A DNA stretch of 64,000 nucleotides from VYDC01 sp963667515. Lineage in GTDB: Bacteria > Chloroflexota > Dehalococcoidia > UBA2979. Positions 8,150 through 17,159 of this stretch are shown here, one piece after another. The position numbers were made by a program, and so were the translations under genes. Under the pieces are notes generated by a model. The model had not been told where the DNA came from. It searched no databases and worked only from the letters and a program-made list of their open reading frames with translations. The DNA lies in assembly GCA_963667515.2 (NCBI GenBank), contig CAXXXY010000002.1, positions 186,001 through 250,000 of the forward strand, given 5' to 3'. Positions within the stretch are counted from its first letter, which is position 1. The number at the start of each line of letters is the position of its first letter.

Positions 8150-9436
8150 GTGCCCGCCACCACAGGAGCCGAGTCGAGCCCGCGCCGCGTGGTGGTCACG
8201 GGCCTGGGCATGCTCACCCCGCTCGGCAACGACTGGCCGAGCACGTGGGACGGGCTGCTGGCCGGGCGCTCCGGCATCGGGCGCGTGACCGCCTTCGACG
8301 TCTCCGCCTACGACTGCCCGCTGGGCGGCGAGCTGCACGGCTTCGACCCGGCCTCGGTGCTGGAGCCGAAGCTGCTGCGCCGCGTCGACCGCTCGACGGT
8401 GCTGGCGATCGCGGCGGCGCGGGAGGCTGTGGCGGACTCGGGCCTCGACATCCCCGCGCTCGACCCGGAGGGCGTGGGGATCGTGCTGGGCACGGGGATC
8501 GGCGGGGCGCACCTGCTGGTGGAGAACCAGCGCGCGCTGGAGGAGCGCGGGCCGCGCCGGGTCTCGCCGTTCCTGATCACGCACATGATCCCGGACGCCG
8601 CCACCGGGCTGCTCGCGATCGAGCTCGGCGTGCAGGGGCCTAACCTCGCGGTGACGGCCGCATGCGCCACGGGCGGCGCCGCCGTCGGCGAGGCCGCCGA
8701 GCTGGTGCGGCGCGGCGACGCCCAGGTGGTGATCAGCGGCGGCTTCGAGGCCTCCCTCCAGCCCGTCTACTACGCCGGCTTCCAGGCGATGCGCGCGCTG
8801 GGCACGCACGACGACCCCACCCGCGCCTCGCGCCCCTTCGATGCGCAGCGCAACGGCTTCATCCTCGCGGAGGGTGCGGGCTGCCTCGTGCTGGAGGAGG
8901 CGGAGCACGCGCGGGCTCGGGGGGCGCACATCTACGCGGAGTGGCTGGGCGCGGGCACGGCGTCGGACGGCGTCGACATGGTCGCGCCCCCCGAGGACGG
9001 CCGCGGCATCCGCGCGGCGATCGCGCGTGCGTTGCGCCGCGCCTGCCTTCAGCCCGCCGACGTCGACTACGTGAACGCTCACGGCACCGGCACGCCGATC
9101 AACGACCGCGTCGAGAGCCGGGCGCTGCGCTCGGTCTTCGGCGCCGACGCCGATCGGCTGCTCGTCTCCTCCACGAAGTCGATGCTCGGGCACATGATGG
9201 GCGCGGCGGGGGCCGTGGAGGCGGCGGTGGCCGCGCTGGTCTGCGAGCGCCAGATCGCGCCGCCCACCATCAACTATGAGCACCCCGACCCGGACTGCGA
9301 CCTGGACTACGTGCCCAACGAGGCACGGGAGGCGCCGGTGCGGCGCGCGCTCTCCACCTCGGTGGGGCTCGGCGGGCACAACTCGGCCGTGATCTTCGGG
9401 CGCTGGGACGATGACGACGGGGAGGGGGCGCGGTGA
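8150..9436 (+). CDS. fabF: Beta-ketoacyl-ACP synthase II, first copy
   Basis: Condensing enzyme of type II fatty-acid synthesis, 428 residues. Catalytic triad: Cys172 (TAACATGG), His311 (NAHGTGTP) and His348 (LGHMMGAAG). The N-terminal RRVVVTGLGMLTPLGND and C-terminal SVGLGGHNSAVIFGR are classical KAS II. GTG 8150 is the first start just before the conserved block. It overlaps the second fabF by the tetramer GTGA. Neither acpP nor fabG lies beside it. Confidence 0.9.
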   Translation: MPATTGAESSPRRVVVTGLGMLTPLGNDWPSTWDGLLAGRSGIGRVTAFDVSAYDCPLGGELHGFDPASVLEPKLLRRVDRSTVLAIAAAREAVADSGLDIPALDPEGVGIVLGTGIGGAHLLVENQRALEERGPRRVSPFLITHMIPDAATGLLAIELGVQGPNLAVTAACATGGAAVGEAAELVRRGDAQVVISGGFEASLQPVYYAGFQAMRALGTHDDPTRASRPFDAQRNGFILAEGAGCLVLEEAEHARARGAHIYAEWLGAGTASDGVDMVAPPEDGRGIRAAIARALRRACLQPADVDYVNAHGTGTPINDRVESRALRSVFGADADRLLVSSTKSMLGHMMGAAGAVEAAVAALVCERQIAPPTINYEHPDPDCDLDYVPNEAREAPVRRALSTSVGLGGHNSAVIFGRWDDDDGEGAR

Positions 9437-10707
9437 GCGAGCAGCGCGACATCGCGGCGGCGCGACGGGTGGTCGTCACCGGCATCGGCATGGTCACGCC
9501 CGTCGGCATCGGCCGCGAAGAGAGCTGGCGCGCGCTGTTGGCCGGCGAGAACGGCATCCGCCGCGCGACCCTCTGCGACGTCGAGGGGCTGGCCGCCAGC
9601 ATCGCCGGCGAGGTGCCCGACTTCGACCCGCACGCCTACCTCGACCGCAAGGAGGCGCGGCGGATGGACCGCTTCACGCAGCTCGGCGTGGCGGCCACGG
9701 ACGAGGCGGTGGCGCACGCCGGCCTCGACATCGCGCCGGTGGCGGAGCGCGTGGGCGTGATGATCGGCAGCGGCATCGGCGGCATCGCGACCATCGAGGA
9801 GGGCTTCCGCACGCTCTTCGAAAAGGGGCCGGGACGCGTCTCGCCGTTCCTGGTGCCGATGTACATCGCGGACATGGCGGCGGGGCAGGTCTCGATCCGG
9901 CACGGCGCGCGCGGCCCCAACTTCGACACGGTCTCGGCCTGCGCCTCGGGCGCCGACGCGCTCGGCACGGCGTTCGAGACGATCCGCCGCGGCGACGCCG
10001 ACGCGATGCTCGCCGGCGGCGCGGAGGCCGCCGTGACGCGCATGGGCCTCGCCTCGTTCCACGCCTCGCGCGCGCTCTCCACGGCCCGCGACGACGACCC
10101 GGAGCACGCCTCCCGCCCCTTCGACGCCGAGCGCGACGGCTTCGTGCTCGCCGAAGGCGCGGCCACGCTGGTGCTGGAGGAGCTGGAGTTCGCGCGCGCG
10201 CGCGGCGCGCCGATCCTCGGCGAGATGCTGGGCTACGGGCAGTCCGCCGACGCCTTCCACGTGACGCAGCCCTCGGAGAACGGCGAGGGCGCGGCGCGGG
10301 CGATGGAAGCGGCGCTGCGCAAGGCGGGGGTCGCGGCGTCGGCAGTGAGCTACATCAACGCGCACGGCACCAGCACGCCGCTCAACGACCGCTTCGAGAC
10401 GCTCTCCGTGAAGGCGGTGTTCGGCGAGGCGGCCGCGGCGATCCCGATCTCCTCGACGAAGTCGATGATCGGCCACTCGCTGGGCGCGGGCGGAGGCATC
10501 GAGGCGGCCGTCTCCGTGCTCTCCATCCGTGACGGCCGCATCCACCCCACGCGCAACCTCGAGGTGGCGGACCCGGACTGCGACCTCGACTACGTGCCCG
10601 AGGGCGCGCGCGACCTGGACGTGCGGGTGGTGATGTCGAACGCGCTCGGCTTCGGCGGCCACAACGCCTCGCTGATCTTCGCGCGCTACGACGAGCCGCC
10701 CGCGTGA
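9433..10707 (+). CDS. fabF: Beta-ketoacyl-ACP synthase II, second copy
   Basis: 424 residues, GTG start overlapping the previous stop. Triad: Cys170 (SACASGAD), His311 (NAHGTSTPLND) and His348 (IGHSLGAGGG). It is more typical of housekeeping FabF in its C-terminal SNALGFGGHNASLIF than the first copy, and the two are clearly diverged paralogues, so a split in chain-length preference (elongation versus branched or long-chain) is plausible but is inference. Co-translated with its neighbour. Confidence 0.9.
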   Translation: MSEQRDIAAARRVVVTGIGMVTPVGIGREESWRALLAGENGIRRATLCDVEGLAASIAGEVPDFDPHAYLDRKEARRMDRFTQLGVAATDEAVAHAGLDIAPVAERVGVMIGSGIGGIATIEEGFRTLFEKGPGRVSPFLVPMYIADMAAGQVSIRHGARGPNFDTVSACASGADALGTAFETIRRGDADAMLAGGAEAAVTRMGLASFHASRALSTARDDDPEHASRPFDAERDGFVLAEGAATLVLEELEFARARGAPILGEMLGYGQSADAFHVTQPSENGEGAARAMEAALRKAGVAASAVSYINAHGTSTPLNDRFETLSVKAVFGEAAAAIPISSTKSMIGHSLGAGGGIEAAVSVLSIRDGRIHPTRNLEVADPDCDLDYVPEGARDLDVRVVMSNALGFGGHNASLIFARYDEPPA

Positions 10708-10783
10708 GCCGCGCCGCGAGCCGGCCGCGCCGGCCTCGCCCGCACGCGCTCCCCGCGCGCACCCATGCCGCACTCAGGGCCCA

Positions 10784-12559
10784 GTGACCGCGCCGCAAGC
10801 GCCCGAGGCGCCGACCGGGGGCGGGGCCGCGGAGCGGCGGCTGGTGCGCGGCTCCGGCGGCCGACTGTGGCGCCTGCCGGGCGCCGTCGACCTCGCGCCG
10901 TTCGAGGGGGCGGAGTGGCCGCGGTTGCTCTCGCGGCTGCTCGAGGGGCGCGGCGTGCGCTCGCTGGAGGAGGCGCGCAGCCTGCTCGGCCCGTCGGCGG
11001 GGCTGGTGCGGCCGGCGAACCTGCCGCAGCTCGACGTCGCGGTCGAGCGGCTGGCGCGCGCCTGCCGCGCGGGCGAGCGGGTGGCGATCTTCGGCGACTT
11101 CGACGTGGACGGCGTGACCTCGACGGCGATCCTCGTGGAGGCGCTCTCGGCGCTGGGCGCGCAGCCGCTGCCCTACCTGCCGCACCGCATGCGCGAGGGC
11201 TACGGTCCCAACATCGCCGCTATCCGGCAGCTCGCCGACCGCGGCGCCAGCGTGCTGGTGACGGCGGACTGCGGCACCTCGGCGGTGGCCGAGATCGCCG
11301 AGGCCAACGCGCTGGGCATGGACGTGCTGGTGCTCGACCACCACACCATCCCGCCCGAGCTCCCCGACGCGCTCGCGATCGTCAACCCGAAGCTCGACGG
11401 CGCGACCGAGGGCGCCGAGCCCGCCGCCTGCGGCATCGCCTACGCCGTCGCGCACCGGCTGCACGAGGAGCTGGGCGTGCCCTACGACCCGGAGCCGCAC
11501 GCCGCGCTGGCCGCGCTGGGCACGGTCTGCGACCTGGCGCCGATGGTCGGCGAGAACCGCGAGCTCGTGCGCGCCGGCCTGGAGGCGCTCGCGCGCACCA
11601 CGCGGCCGGGGCTGCGCGCGCTGGCCGCCGCCGCGAGCTCCTCGCTGCAGGGCGCCACGCCCGACCTCTGCGGCTGGGTGCTGGGCCCGCGCATCAACGC
11701 CGCGGGGCGCATGGATCACGCGCGCCTCGCGCTGGAGCTGCTGCTGGCGCCGAGCGAGGCGGAGGCGCTGCCGCTCGCGCAGCGGCTCGACGCGCTGAAC
11801 CGGGAGCGGCGCGAGGAGACCGCGGCGGCGCAGGAGGAGCTGCGCACGCTGCTCAGCGAGGAGCAGCGCGCGGCGCCGATCGTGATCGCGGCGTCGCCGA
11901 CGATCGCGGCGGGCATCGTCGGCCCGCTCGCATCGCGCCTCGTCGAGCAGCATGGCCGCCCCGCGATCGTCATGCAGCTCGTGGACGGCGAGGGCCGCGC
12001 CTCTTGCCGCTCGATCCCAGGCTTCGACATCACCGCGCTGCTGCGCCGGCACGAGGCGCTCTTCCTGCGCTACGGCGGCCACCGGGCGGCGGCCGGCTTC
12101 TCGATCGACGCGGAGCGGCTGCCCGAGCTGCGGCGCACGCTGATCGCCGACGCCGCGGAGCGGCTCGACCCGCAGGCGCTCGTCCCCACCATCGAGGTGG
12201 ACGCCGCGCTCCCGCTGGCGCAGGTACACGGGGAGCTGTTGGGCTGGCTCGAGCGGCTAGGGCCGCACGGCGTCGGCAACGCCGTGCCGACCTTCGTCGC
12301 GCCGGGGGTGCGCATCGAGAGCGCGCGCAGCGTGGGGCGCGACGGCACGCACCTGCAGTTCAGCGTGCGCGAGGGCTCCGTCTCGTGGCGCGCGATCTCC
12401 TTCGGCAACGCCGAGCATCTCGTGCAGCCGGGCGAGCTCGCCGACATCGTCTACCGCTTCCGCGAGGACGATCTGCGCGGCGGGCTCCAGCTCGAGGTGC
12501 TCGACCTGCGCCCCGCCGCGGCGCGGCCCGCCGGGGCTCCCGACGTCACGAGCGCCTAG
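10784..12559 (+). CDS. recJ: Single-stranded-DNA-specific 5'-3' exonuclease RecJ
   Basis: 591 residues. DHH-family nuclease motifs: DFDVDG at residues 105-110, TADCGT, DHH at 185-187, then the DHHA1 segment with RYGGHRAAAGFSI and the C-terminal OB domain (THLQFSVREGSVSWRAISFGNA). RecJ works in recombination and mismatch/base-excision repair. GTG 10784 is the first start codon after a 76-bp gap. The stop TAG is inside the CCTAGC target of the IS481 insertion and is kept by the duplication, so the insertion did not alter the protein. Confidence 0.92.
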   Translation: MTAPQAPEAPTGGGAAERRLVRGSGGRLWRLPGAVDLAPFEGAEWPRLLSRLLEGRGVRSLEEARSLLGPSAGLVRPANLPQLDVAVERLARACRAGERVAIFGDFDVDGVTSTAILVEALSALGAQPLPYLPHRMREGYGPNIAAIRQLADRGASVLVTADCGTSAVAEIAEANALGMDVLVLDHHTIPPELPDALAIVNPKLDGATEGAEPAACGIAYAVAHRLHEELGVPYDPEPHAALAALGTVCDLAPMVGENRELVRAGLEALARTTRPGLRALAAAASSSLQGATPDLCGWVLGPRINAAGRMDHARLALELLLAPSEAEALPLAQRLDALNRERREETAAAQEELRTLLSEEQRAAPIVIAASPTIAAGIVGPLASRLVEQHGRPAIVMQLVDGEGRASCRSIPGFDITALLRRHEALFLRYGGHRAAAGFSIDAERLPELRRTLIADAAERLDPQALVPTIEVDAALPLAQVHGELLGWLERLGPHGVGNAVPTFVAPGVRIESARSVGRDGTHLQFSVREGSVSWRAISFGNAEHLVQPGELADIVYRFREDDLRGGLQLEVLDLRPAAARPAGAPDVTSA

Positions 12560-12560
12560 C

Positions 12561-13610
12561 TGTACTACCCAGGAAGGTTGTTCACAGGCGGGAGGCGGGG
12601 ACGGCCCCGCCGACGCCGCCGTGCGGTCGGCGGTGATTGTAGCGGTAGAGCCAGCGTGGGAGCTGGCGCAGCCGCTCGGCGTTGGAGCGGTAGGGGCGGG
12701 CGTAGGCCCACTCGTTCTGCAGGATCTGGATGAAACGCTCGGCTTTGCCGTTCGTCTGCGGGCGGTAGGGCCGCGTGTGCGACAGCCGCACGTCTGCGGC
12801 AGCGGCGGCGCCGTGGAAGCTGCGGGCGACGGTGTAGGCCTTCGCGTTGTCGGTCAGGACCCGGCGCACGCGCACGCCACGCCGGCGGAAGGCCGCGAGC
12901 GCCTGCTCGAGGAAGGCGGCGCAGCTCGCGCCACGCTCGTCGGGCAGGACGGAGACGTAGGCGTAACGGCTGTGGTCGTCGACGGCGACGTGTAGGTACT
13001 CCAGCCCCAGCGAACGCCGCGAATGCGGCCCGGAGCGCGTCTCGGCGAAGCCAGGCGCCATTCGCTTGCCGCCGCCCTCGGGGACGCGCCCGAGCTTCTT
13101 CACGTCGAGATGCAGCAGGTCGCCGGGGGCGTCGTGCTCGTAGCGGACCGGCTCCCGGGTGACGCGGTGCAGGCGGTCGAGCCGGTTGAGGCCGCGGCGC
13201 CGCAGCACGGCGTAGACCGTGGAGCGGGCGACCCCGAGCGCCCACTGGATGCGATGCGGCCCGAATCCCTGCGTGCGTCGCACGGCGCAGATGCGTCGCT
13301 CCAGCTCGGGCGGCGTGCGCCGGGGATGCGCGCGCGGGGCGGAGCTGCGGTCCTCGAGCCCTGCCGCTCCCTCCGTCCGGAAGCGCCCCAGCCACTTGGC
13401 AACGGTGTGGCGGGAGACGCGGAAGTGGCGAGCGACCTCAGCCTGGGGCCAGCCGGCGTCCACTTCCCGCACGAGCTCGAGTCGGGTCAGCGGCGTCAGC
13501 CGCGCGTTACGATGGGCCATGAGGGTGTCCTCTCCTCGCTACTGCCGTGCTGTCACACACAGCAGCGGGCGAGGCCCCTCATCCTGTCAACAACCTACGT
13601 GGGAACTACA
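12561..13610 (-). mobile_element. IS481-family insertion sequence, copy 1 (1,050 bp)
   Basis: Imperfect terminal inverted repeats: left end TGTACTACCCAGG... and, read inward from the right, TGTAGTTCCCACG..., 23 of 28 positions equal. Flanked on both sides by the 6-bp direct repeat CCTAGC (12555-12560 and 13611-13616). That is an NCTAGN target with 6-bp duplication, as known for IS481 itself. It contains one transposase gene on the minus strand. Copy 2 lies at 29109-30164. Confidence 0.93.
12582..13520 (-). CDS. IS481-family DDE transposase, copy 1
   Basis: 312 residues. An N-terminal helix-turn-helix (EVARHFRVSRHTVAKWLGRF) and second HTH-like segment are followed by an rve-type catalytic core: first Asp in LLHLDVKKLG, second Asp in RVLTDNAKAY, Glu in NGKAERFIQIL, and a C-terminal YNHRRPHGGVGG. 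Intact, with GAGAGGAC ahead of the ATG at 13520, so the element may still be active. It differs from copy 2 by a missing Arg-Val pair and one Thr/Ala change. Confidence 0.92.
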   Translation of the reverse strand: MAHRNARLTPLTRLELVREVDAGWPQAEVARHFRVSRHTVAKWLGRFRTEGAAGLEDRSSAPRAHPRRTPPELERRICAVRRTQGFGPHRIQWALGVARSTVYAVLRRRGLNRLDRLHRVTREPVRYEHDAPGDLLHLDVKKLGRVPEGGGKRMAPGFAETRSGPHSRRSLGLEYLHVAVDDHSRYAYVSVLPDERGASCAAFLEQALAAFRRRGVRVRRVLTDNAKAYTVARSFHGAAAAADVRLSHTRPYRPQTNGKAERFIQILQNEWAYARPYRSNAERLRQLPRWLYRYNHRRPHGGVGGAVPASRL

Positions 13611-13726
13611 CCTAGCGCGTCGACCCCCGCTCCACCTCGCGCGCACCGGATCGCCACCCGGGACGGCCGCCTGCGCCCCTACGATGGCGGCGCGCGGCGC
13701 ACGCGAGGCGGGAGACGAGCGCGGCG

Positions 13727-15535
13727 ATGGCACACGACGACGAAGGCGACGCGGCCCGCGCGCCCGCTGCGGTGGGCGAAGAGGTCGAGTGGCAGCTCGA
13801 CGCGCCCGAGCTGGGCGCCGTCGAGCGCTGGCTCGACGCGCTCCCCGCGGGCGCGGCGCCGGGCCCCACCCACGTCGGCGCGCCCCGGCCCGCGCTGATC
13901 GAGGACATCTACCTCGACACGGACGACCGCCGGCTCCGGGGCGCCGGCTACGCGCTGCGCGTGCGCGGCCGGCGCCGCGACGGCGAGCTGCGCGTCGAGG
14001 CGACGCTGAAGTCGCTCGGCGGCGGCGACGCCGGGCTGCGCCGTCGCGAGGAGCGCAACGAGCCGCTCCCGGACGCCGTCGACGCCGCCTCGGCCGCGCG
14101 CGACCCCGCGGCGCTGTGCGCGGCCGGCGGGCCCGTCGGCCGGCGCGTGCGCGCGCTCGCCGGGCCGCAGCCGCTGCGCGAGATCCTGCGCATCTACACC
14201 GACCGCCGCACCCGCGAGCTGCGGGCGGGCGGCGCCGGGGCGGGGGCCGGCGGCACGGAGGTGGGCGAGCTGGCGATCGATCGCTGCGCGCTGCTGCCGC
14301 CGCCCGGCCCCGCGAAGCACCTCGAGCGCGTCGAGGTGGAGCTCACGCCCGGCGCCGAGCCGGCGGCGCTGGAGCGCCTCGTCGCCGCACTGAGCCGCGC
14401 CTGCGCGCTGCGCCCCGCGAGCGCCTCCAAGCTGGAGTTCGGTCTCGGCCCTGACGCGAGGGGCGCCGAGGCGACGGGCAGCACACCACCACGCGCGGCC
14501 GGGGCGCTCACCGCCCCGCCGGCGTCGCGCACCCCCGTCGAGGCCGGCGGCACTCGACCGGCCTGGCCGCCGCCGCTGCGGCGCCGCGCGCGGATGGCGG
14601 AGTCGGCGCGCGCCGCGCTCGCCGGTCCGCTCGCGATGCTCGCCGCGGTCGAGCCGATCGCGCGAGCCGGCGCCGACGCGGAGGGCGTGCACGACATGCG
14701 CGTCGCCGCGCGGCGGCTGCGCGCCGCGCTCGCGCTCTACGGCGACGCGCTCCCGCCGGGCGCCCGCGCGCAACGCAGAGAGCTGCGCTGGCTGGGAGCG
14801 CGCTCGGCGAGGTGCGCGACCTCGACGTGCAGCTCGCCCGCATCGAGCGGCAGGCGGCGGCGGGCGGCAGCGCCGCACCCGAGGGCGGCGCGGCGTGGGC
14901 GCCGCTCGCGCGCCTGCTCGCGCGGCGCCGCGACGAGGCACGCGAGCGGCGCCTGCTCCCCGCGCTGGACGGCGAGCGCTACCCGCGGATGCTCGCGGAG
15001 CTGCGCACGCTGGTCGAGGAGCCGCGACGCGACGCGCGTGCGGCCGCCACCACCGACCGCGCTGGCCGCGCCGCCCGGGAGCGCGCGGCCGCGGCGCTGC
15101 GCCCGGCGCTCGCGCGGCGCGGACGGCGGCTGGAGCGCGCGCTGGCACGCGCCGGCCCCAGTGCGAGCGCCGAGCGGCACCACCTCGCCCGCATCGAGGC
15201 GAAGCGCGCCCGCTACGCCATCGAGTGCTGCGCCGCTCTCTACGGCCGCCCGGCACGGCGGGCGATCGCGGCGCTGCGGCGGCTGCAGGAGTTGCTGGGC
15301 GCCGAGCGCGACGCCTCGGCGGCCGCCGACGCGCTGCGGCAGGTCGCGGCCAGCGCCGAGGGGGCCGCGCTCCCGCCCTCGACGCTGTACGCGATGGGCG
15401 AGCTCGCCGCGCGCGCGCGGTCGCGCGCGGGAGCTCCTCGCCGAGCTCCCCGCGGCTCGCTCGCGTGCGGACGCGCGCTGGCGGCGCCTCCGCCGACGCG
15501 TGCGTGCCCGCGCTCGCGCCGACGGGCGGAGCTGA
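13727..15535 (+). pseudogene. CYTH-CHAD domain protein, two compensating frameshifts
   Basis: An N-terminal CYTH (triphosphate tunnel) domain, about residues 15-215: EVEWQLDAPE, DIYLDTDDRRLRGAGYALRVR, EATLKSLG and a C-terminal KLEFGL. After a linker comes a CHAD domain beginning EGVHDMRVAARRLRAAL, a His/Arg-rich helical polyphosphate-binding module. At about 14793-14802 the frame must drop back one base to continue as LGEVRDLDVQLARIE, and in the GC-repeat tract around 15408-15430 it returns to the first frame for RARELLAELPAARSRADARWRRLRRR. Both sites sit in simple GC repeats, so sequencing error is as likely as real decay. Near Ppx/GppA, consistent with polyphosphate metabolism. Confidence 0.75.
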
Positions 15536-15578
15536 GGCGCGGGCGGAGCCGGCTCGAGAGAAGCGGGCGCGGGCGGAG

Positions 15579-16316
15579 CTAGGGCGCGGGCGTCGAGGTC
15601 TGGCCGACCACCGCAGCGGGCTCGCGCTCCATGCCGCGCACGACCTCGGCGATCTCGTCGCGCAGCCGGTGGAAGACCTCCACCACGCTGCCGCCGGCGT
15701 CGACCGTGGTGAAGCCGTGGCGCCCGGCGAGCCCGCGGAACTCGGCCAGGAGCTCCGTCTGGTAGCGCACGAAGCTCGCGTAGACGTCGTCGCCGCCCAG
15801 GTCGTCGCGGCCCGACTCCCAGTAGTCGAAGCCGTGGCTCGAGAGCACGCGCGGCAAGAGCTGCGGCACCTCGATGTCGAGGTAGAAGACGCGGTCCGGC
15901 ACGAGCGCGAAGCCGCACACGTCCTCGATCCAGTCGCGCGGCACCCCGCGCACCACGGCGCGCGCCACCACGGAGAAGACGTAGCGATCGACCAGCGCCA
16001 CCATCCCCGCGCGCAGCGCCGGGAGGATCTGCCGCTCCAGCCGGTCCCAGAGGTCGGTCGCGTATAAGAGGTTGAGGGTGATCGGGTCCAGAGTGTGGCC
16101 GCGCTTGGCGCGCTCGATGCCCGGCCCGGCCAGCCGCGAGCGGGTCAGCCCCGTGTCCACGACGCCGTAGCCCTCGTCCTCCAGCCACTCCTTGAGCAGC
16201 GAGATCTGCGTGCTGCGGCCGACGCCGTCCGTCCCCTCGATCACGATCAACCGCCCGGGGAGCGGCTCGCCGCCCACGCCCGGCGGCGTCATGCCGTAGA
16301 AGCGCGGCGCGGTCAC
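15579..16316 (-). CDS. Thymidylate-kinase-like P-loop protein with Arg in Walker A
   Basis: 245 residues, GTG start overlapping the stop of the upstream kinase gene as GTGA. The fold is dTMP kinase: LPGRLIVIEGTDGVGRSTQ (P-loop), LVDRYVFSVVARAVVRG (DRx motif) and RVFYLDIEVPQLLPRV. The Walker A Lys is replaced by Arg (GVGRST), which normally cripples nucleotide kinases, so it may be a regulatory or altered-specificity partner of the adjacent canonical copy. A C-terminal 20-residue tail is non-conserved. Sequence similarity to its neighbour suggests tandem duplication. Confidence 0.8.
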   Translation of the reverse strand: MTAPRFYGMTPPGVGGEPLPGRLIVIEGTDGVGRSTQISLLKEWLEDEGYGVVDTGLTRSRLAGPGIERAKRGHTLDPITLNLLYATDLWDRLERQILPALRAGMVALVDRYVFSVVARAVVRGVPRDWIEDVCGFALVPDRVFYLDIEVPQLLPRVLSSHGFDYWESGRDDLGGDDVYASFVRYQTELLAEFRGLAGRHGFTTVDAGGSVVEVFHRLRDEIAEVVRGMEREPAAVVGQTSTPAP

Positions 16317-17159
16317 TCCTCGCCCCCCGAGCGCAGCGTCGGCGGCTCCACGTAGCGCCCCGCGAGGCCCGAGCGCCGCAGCGCCTCCTGCACGTCGCCG
16401 CCCTCCATCCGCCGCACGCCCGCCAGGTGCGGCGCCACCAGCGCGCGCACCTGCTGCTGCTGGCGCACCAGCGTCTGGGTCGCGTCGACGCGCGTCAGAT
16501 CGAACTCGCCGCGCAGCCGCTCGTACTCGCCGAGGATGCGCCCCTGGAAGAGCCGGAACGACTCGAAGAGGTCGTCCGCCAGGCCGAGGTCCATGCCCGC
16601 CTCGTAGTACTTGATACGCGCGCGCGAGGCGGTGATGCGGTGCAGCGCCTCCTCCAGCGGCACGTCGAAGTAGAAGGCGAGCGTCGGCGTCACCGCGAAG
16701 GAGTAGAGACGGCGCAGCCACTCGGGCGGGACGCCGCGCGCCGCGTCCCGCGCGAAGGCCGTGTAGATGTAGCGATCCGCCAGCACCACGGCGCCCGCCC
16801 GCATCGCCGGCAGCACCTCCGAGTAGATGCGGTTCGCGAAGTCCGCCGCGTGGATTAGGGAGAACGACATCGGCGTGAGCAGCTGCCGGCGCTTCCCGAG
16901 CCGCGTCGTGCCGCGCACGATCGGCGAGGAGTTCCACTCCGTGAAGACCGTGAGGTAGCCCTGCCCCACCAGCCACTTGTAGAGCAGGTCGATCTGCGTG
17001 CTCTTCCCCGAGCCGTCAATGCCCTCGACGATGATGAGGCGGCCGGGGAGCTCCTCCGCGGGCGCGACGAGCGGCTGCGCGGCCGGGCGCGGGGCGGCGA
17101 CAGCGGCGGCGCCGTGGGGGCAGCCCGGCGTCTGCGGCGCGGGTCTCGACGGTGGCCAT
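16313..17159 (-). pseudogene. tmk: Thymidylate kinase (apparent frameshift in C5 tract)
   Basis: The body is a good dTMP kinase: LPGRLIIVEGIDGSGKSTQIDLLYKWL, LADRYIYTAFARDAARG, AFYFDVPLEEALHRI. In the kinase frame there is no ATG/GTG/TTG before the P-loop. The only good start, ATG 17159 (MATVETRAADAGLP), is in another frame and would join it if the run of five C (minus strand, 17120-17116) had four. I therefore read one gene with a single-base indel near its N-terminus, either a sequencing error or a recent mutation. ATG 17159 overlaps the stop of the upstream Ppx gene by one base (TGATG). Confidence 0.75.

Noticed and set aside
5671..8277. Very long open frames on the strand opposite to nnr and fabD, and similar ones elsewhere
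   Set aside because: In GC-rich DNA the antisense frames of real genes stay open; composition is Arg/Ala/Gly/His-rich, with no motifs, and the sense genes are certain.
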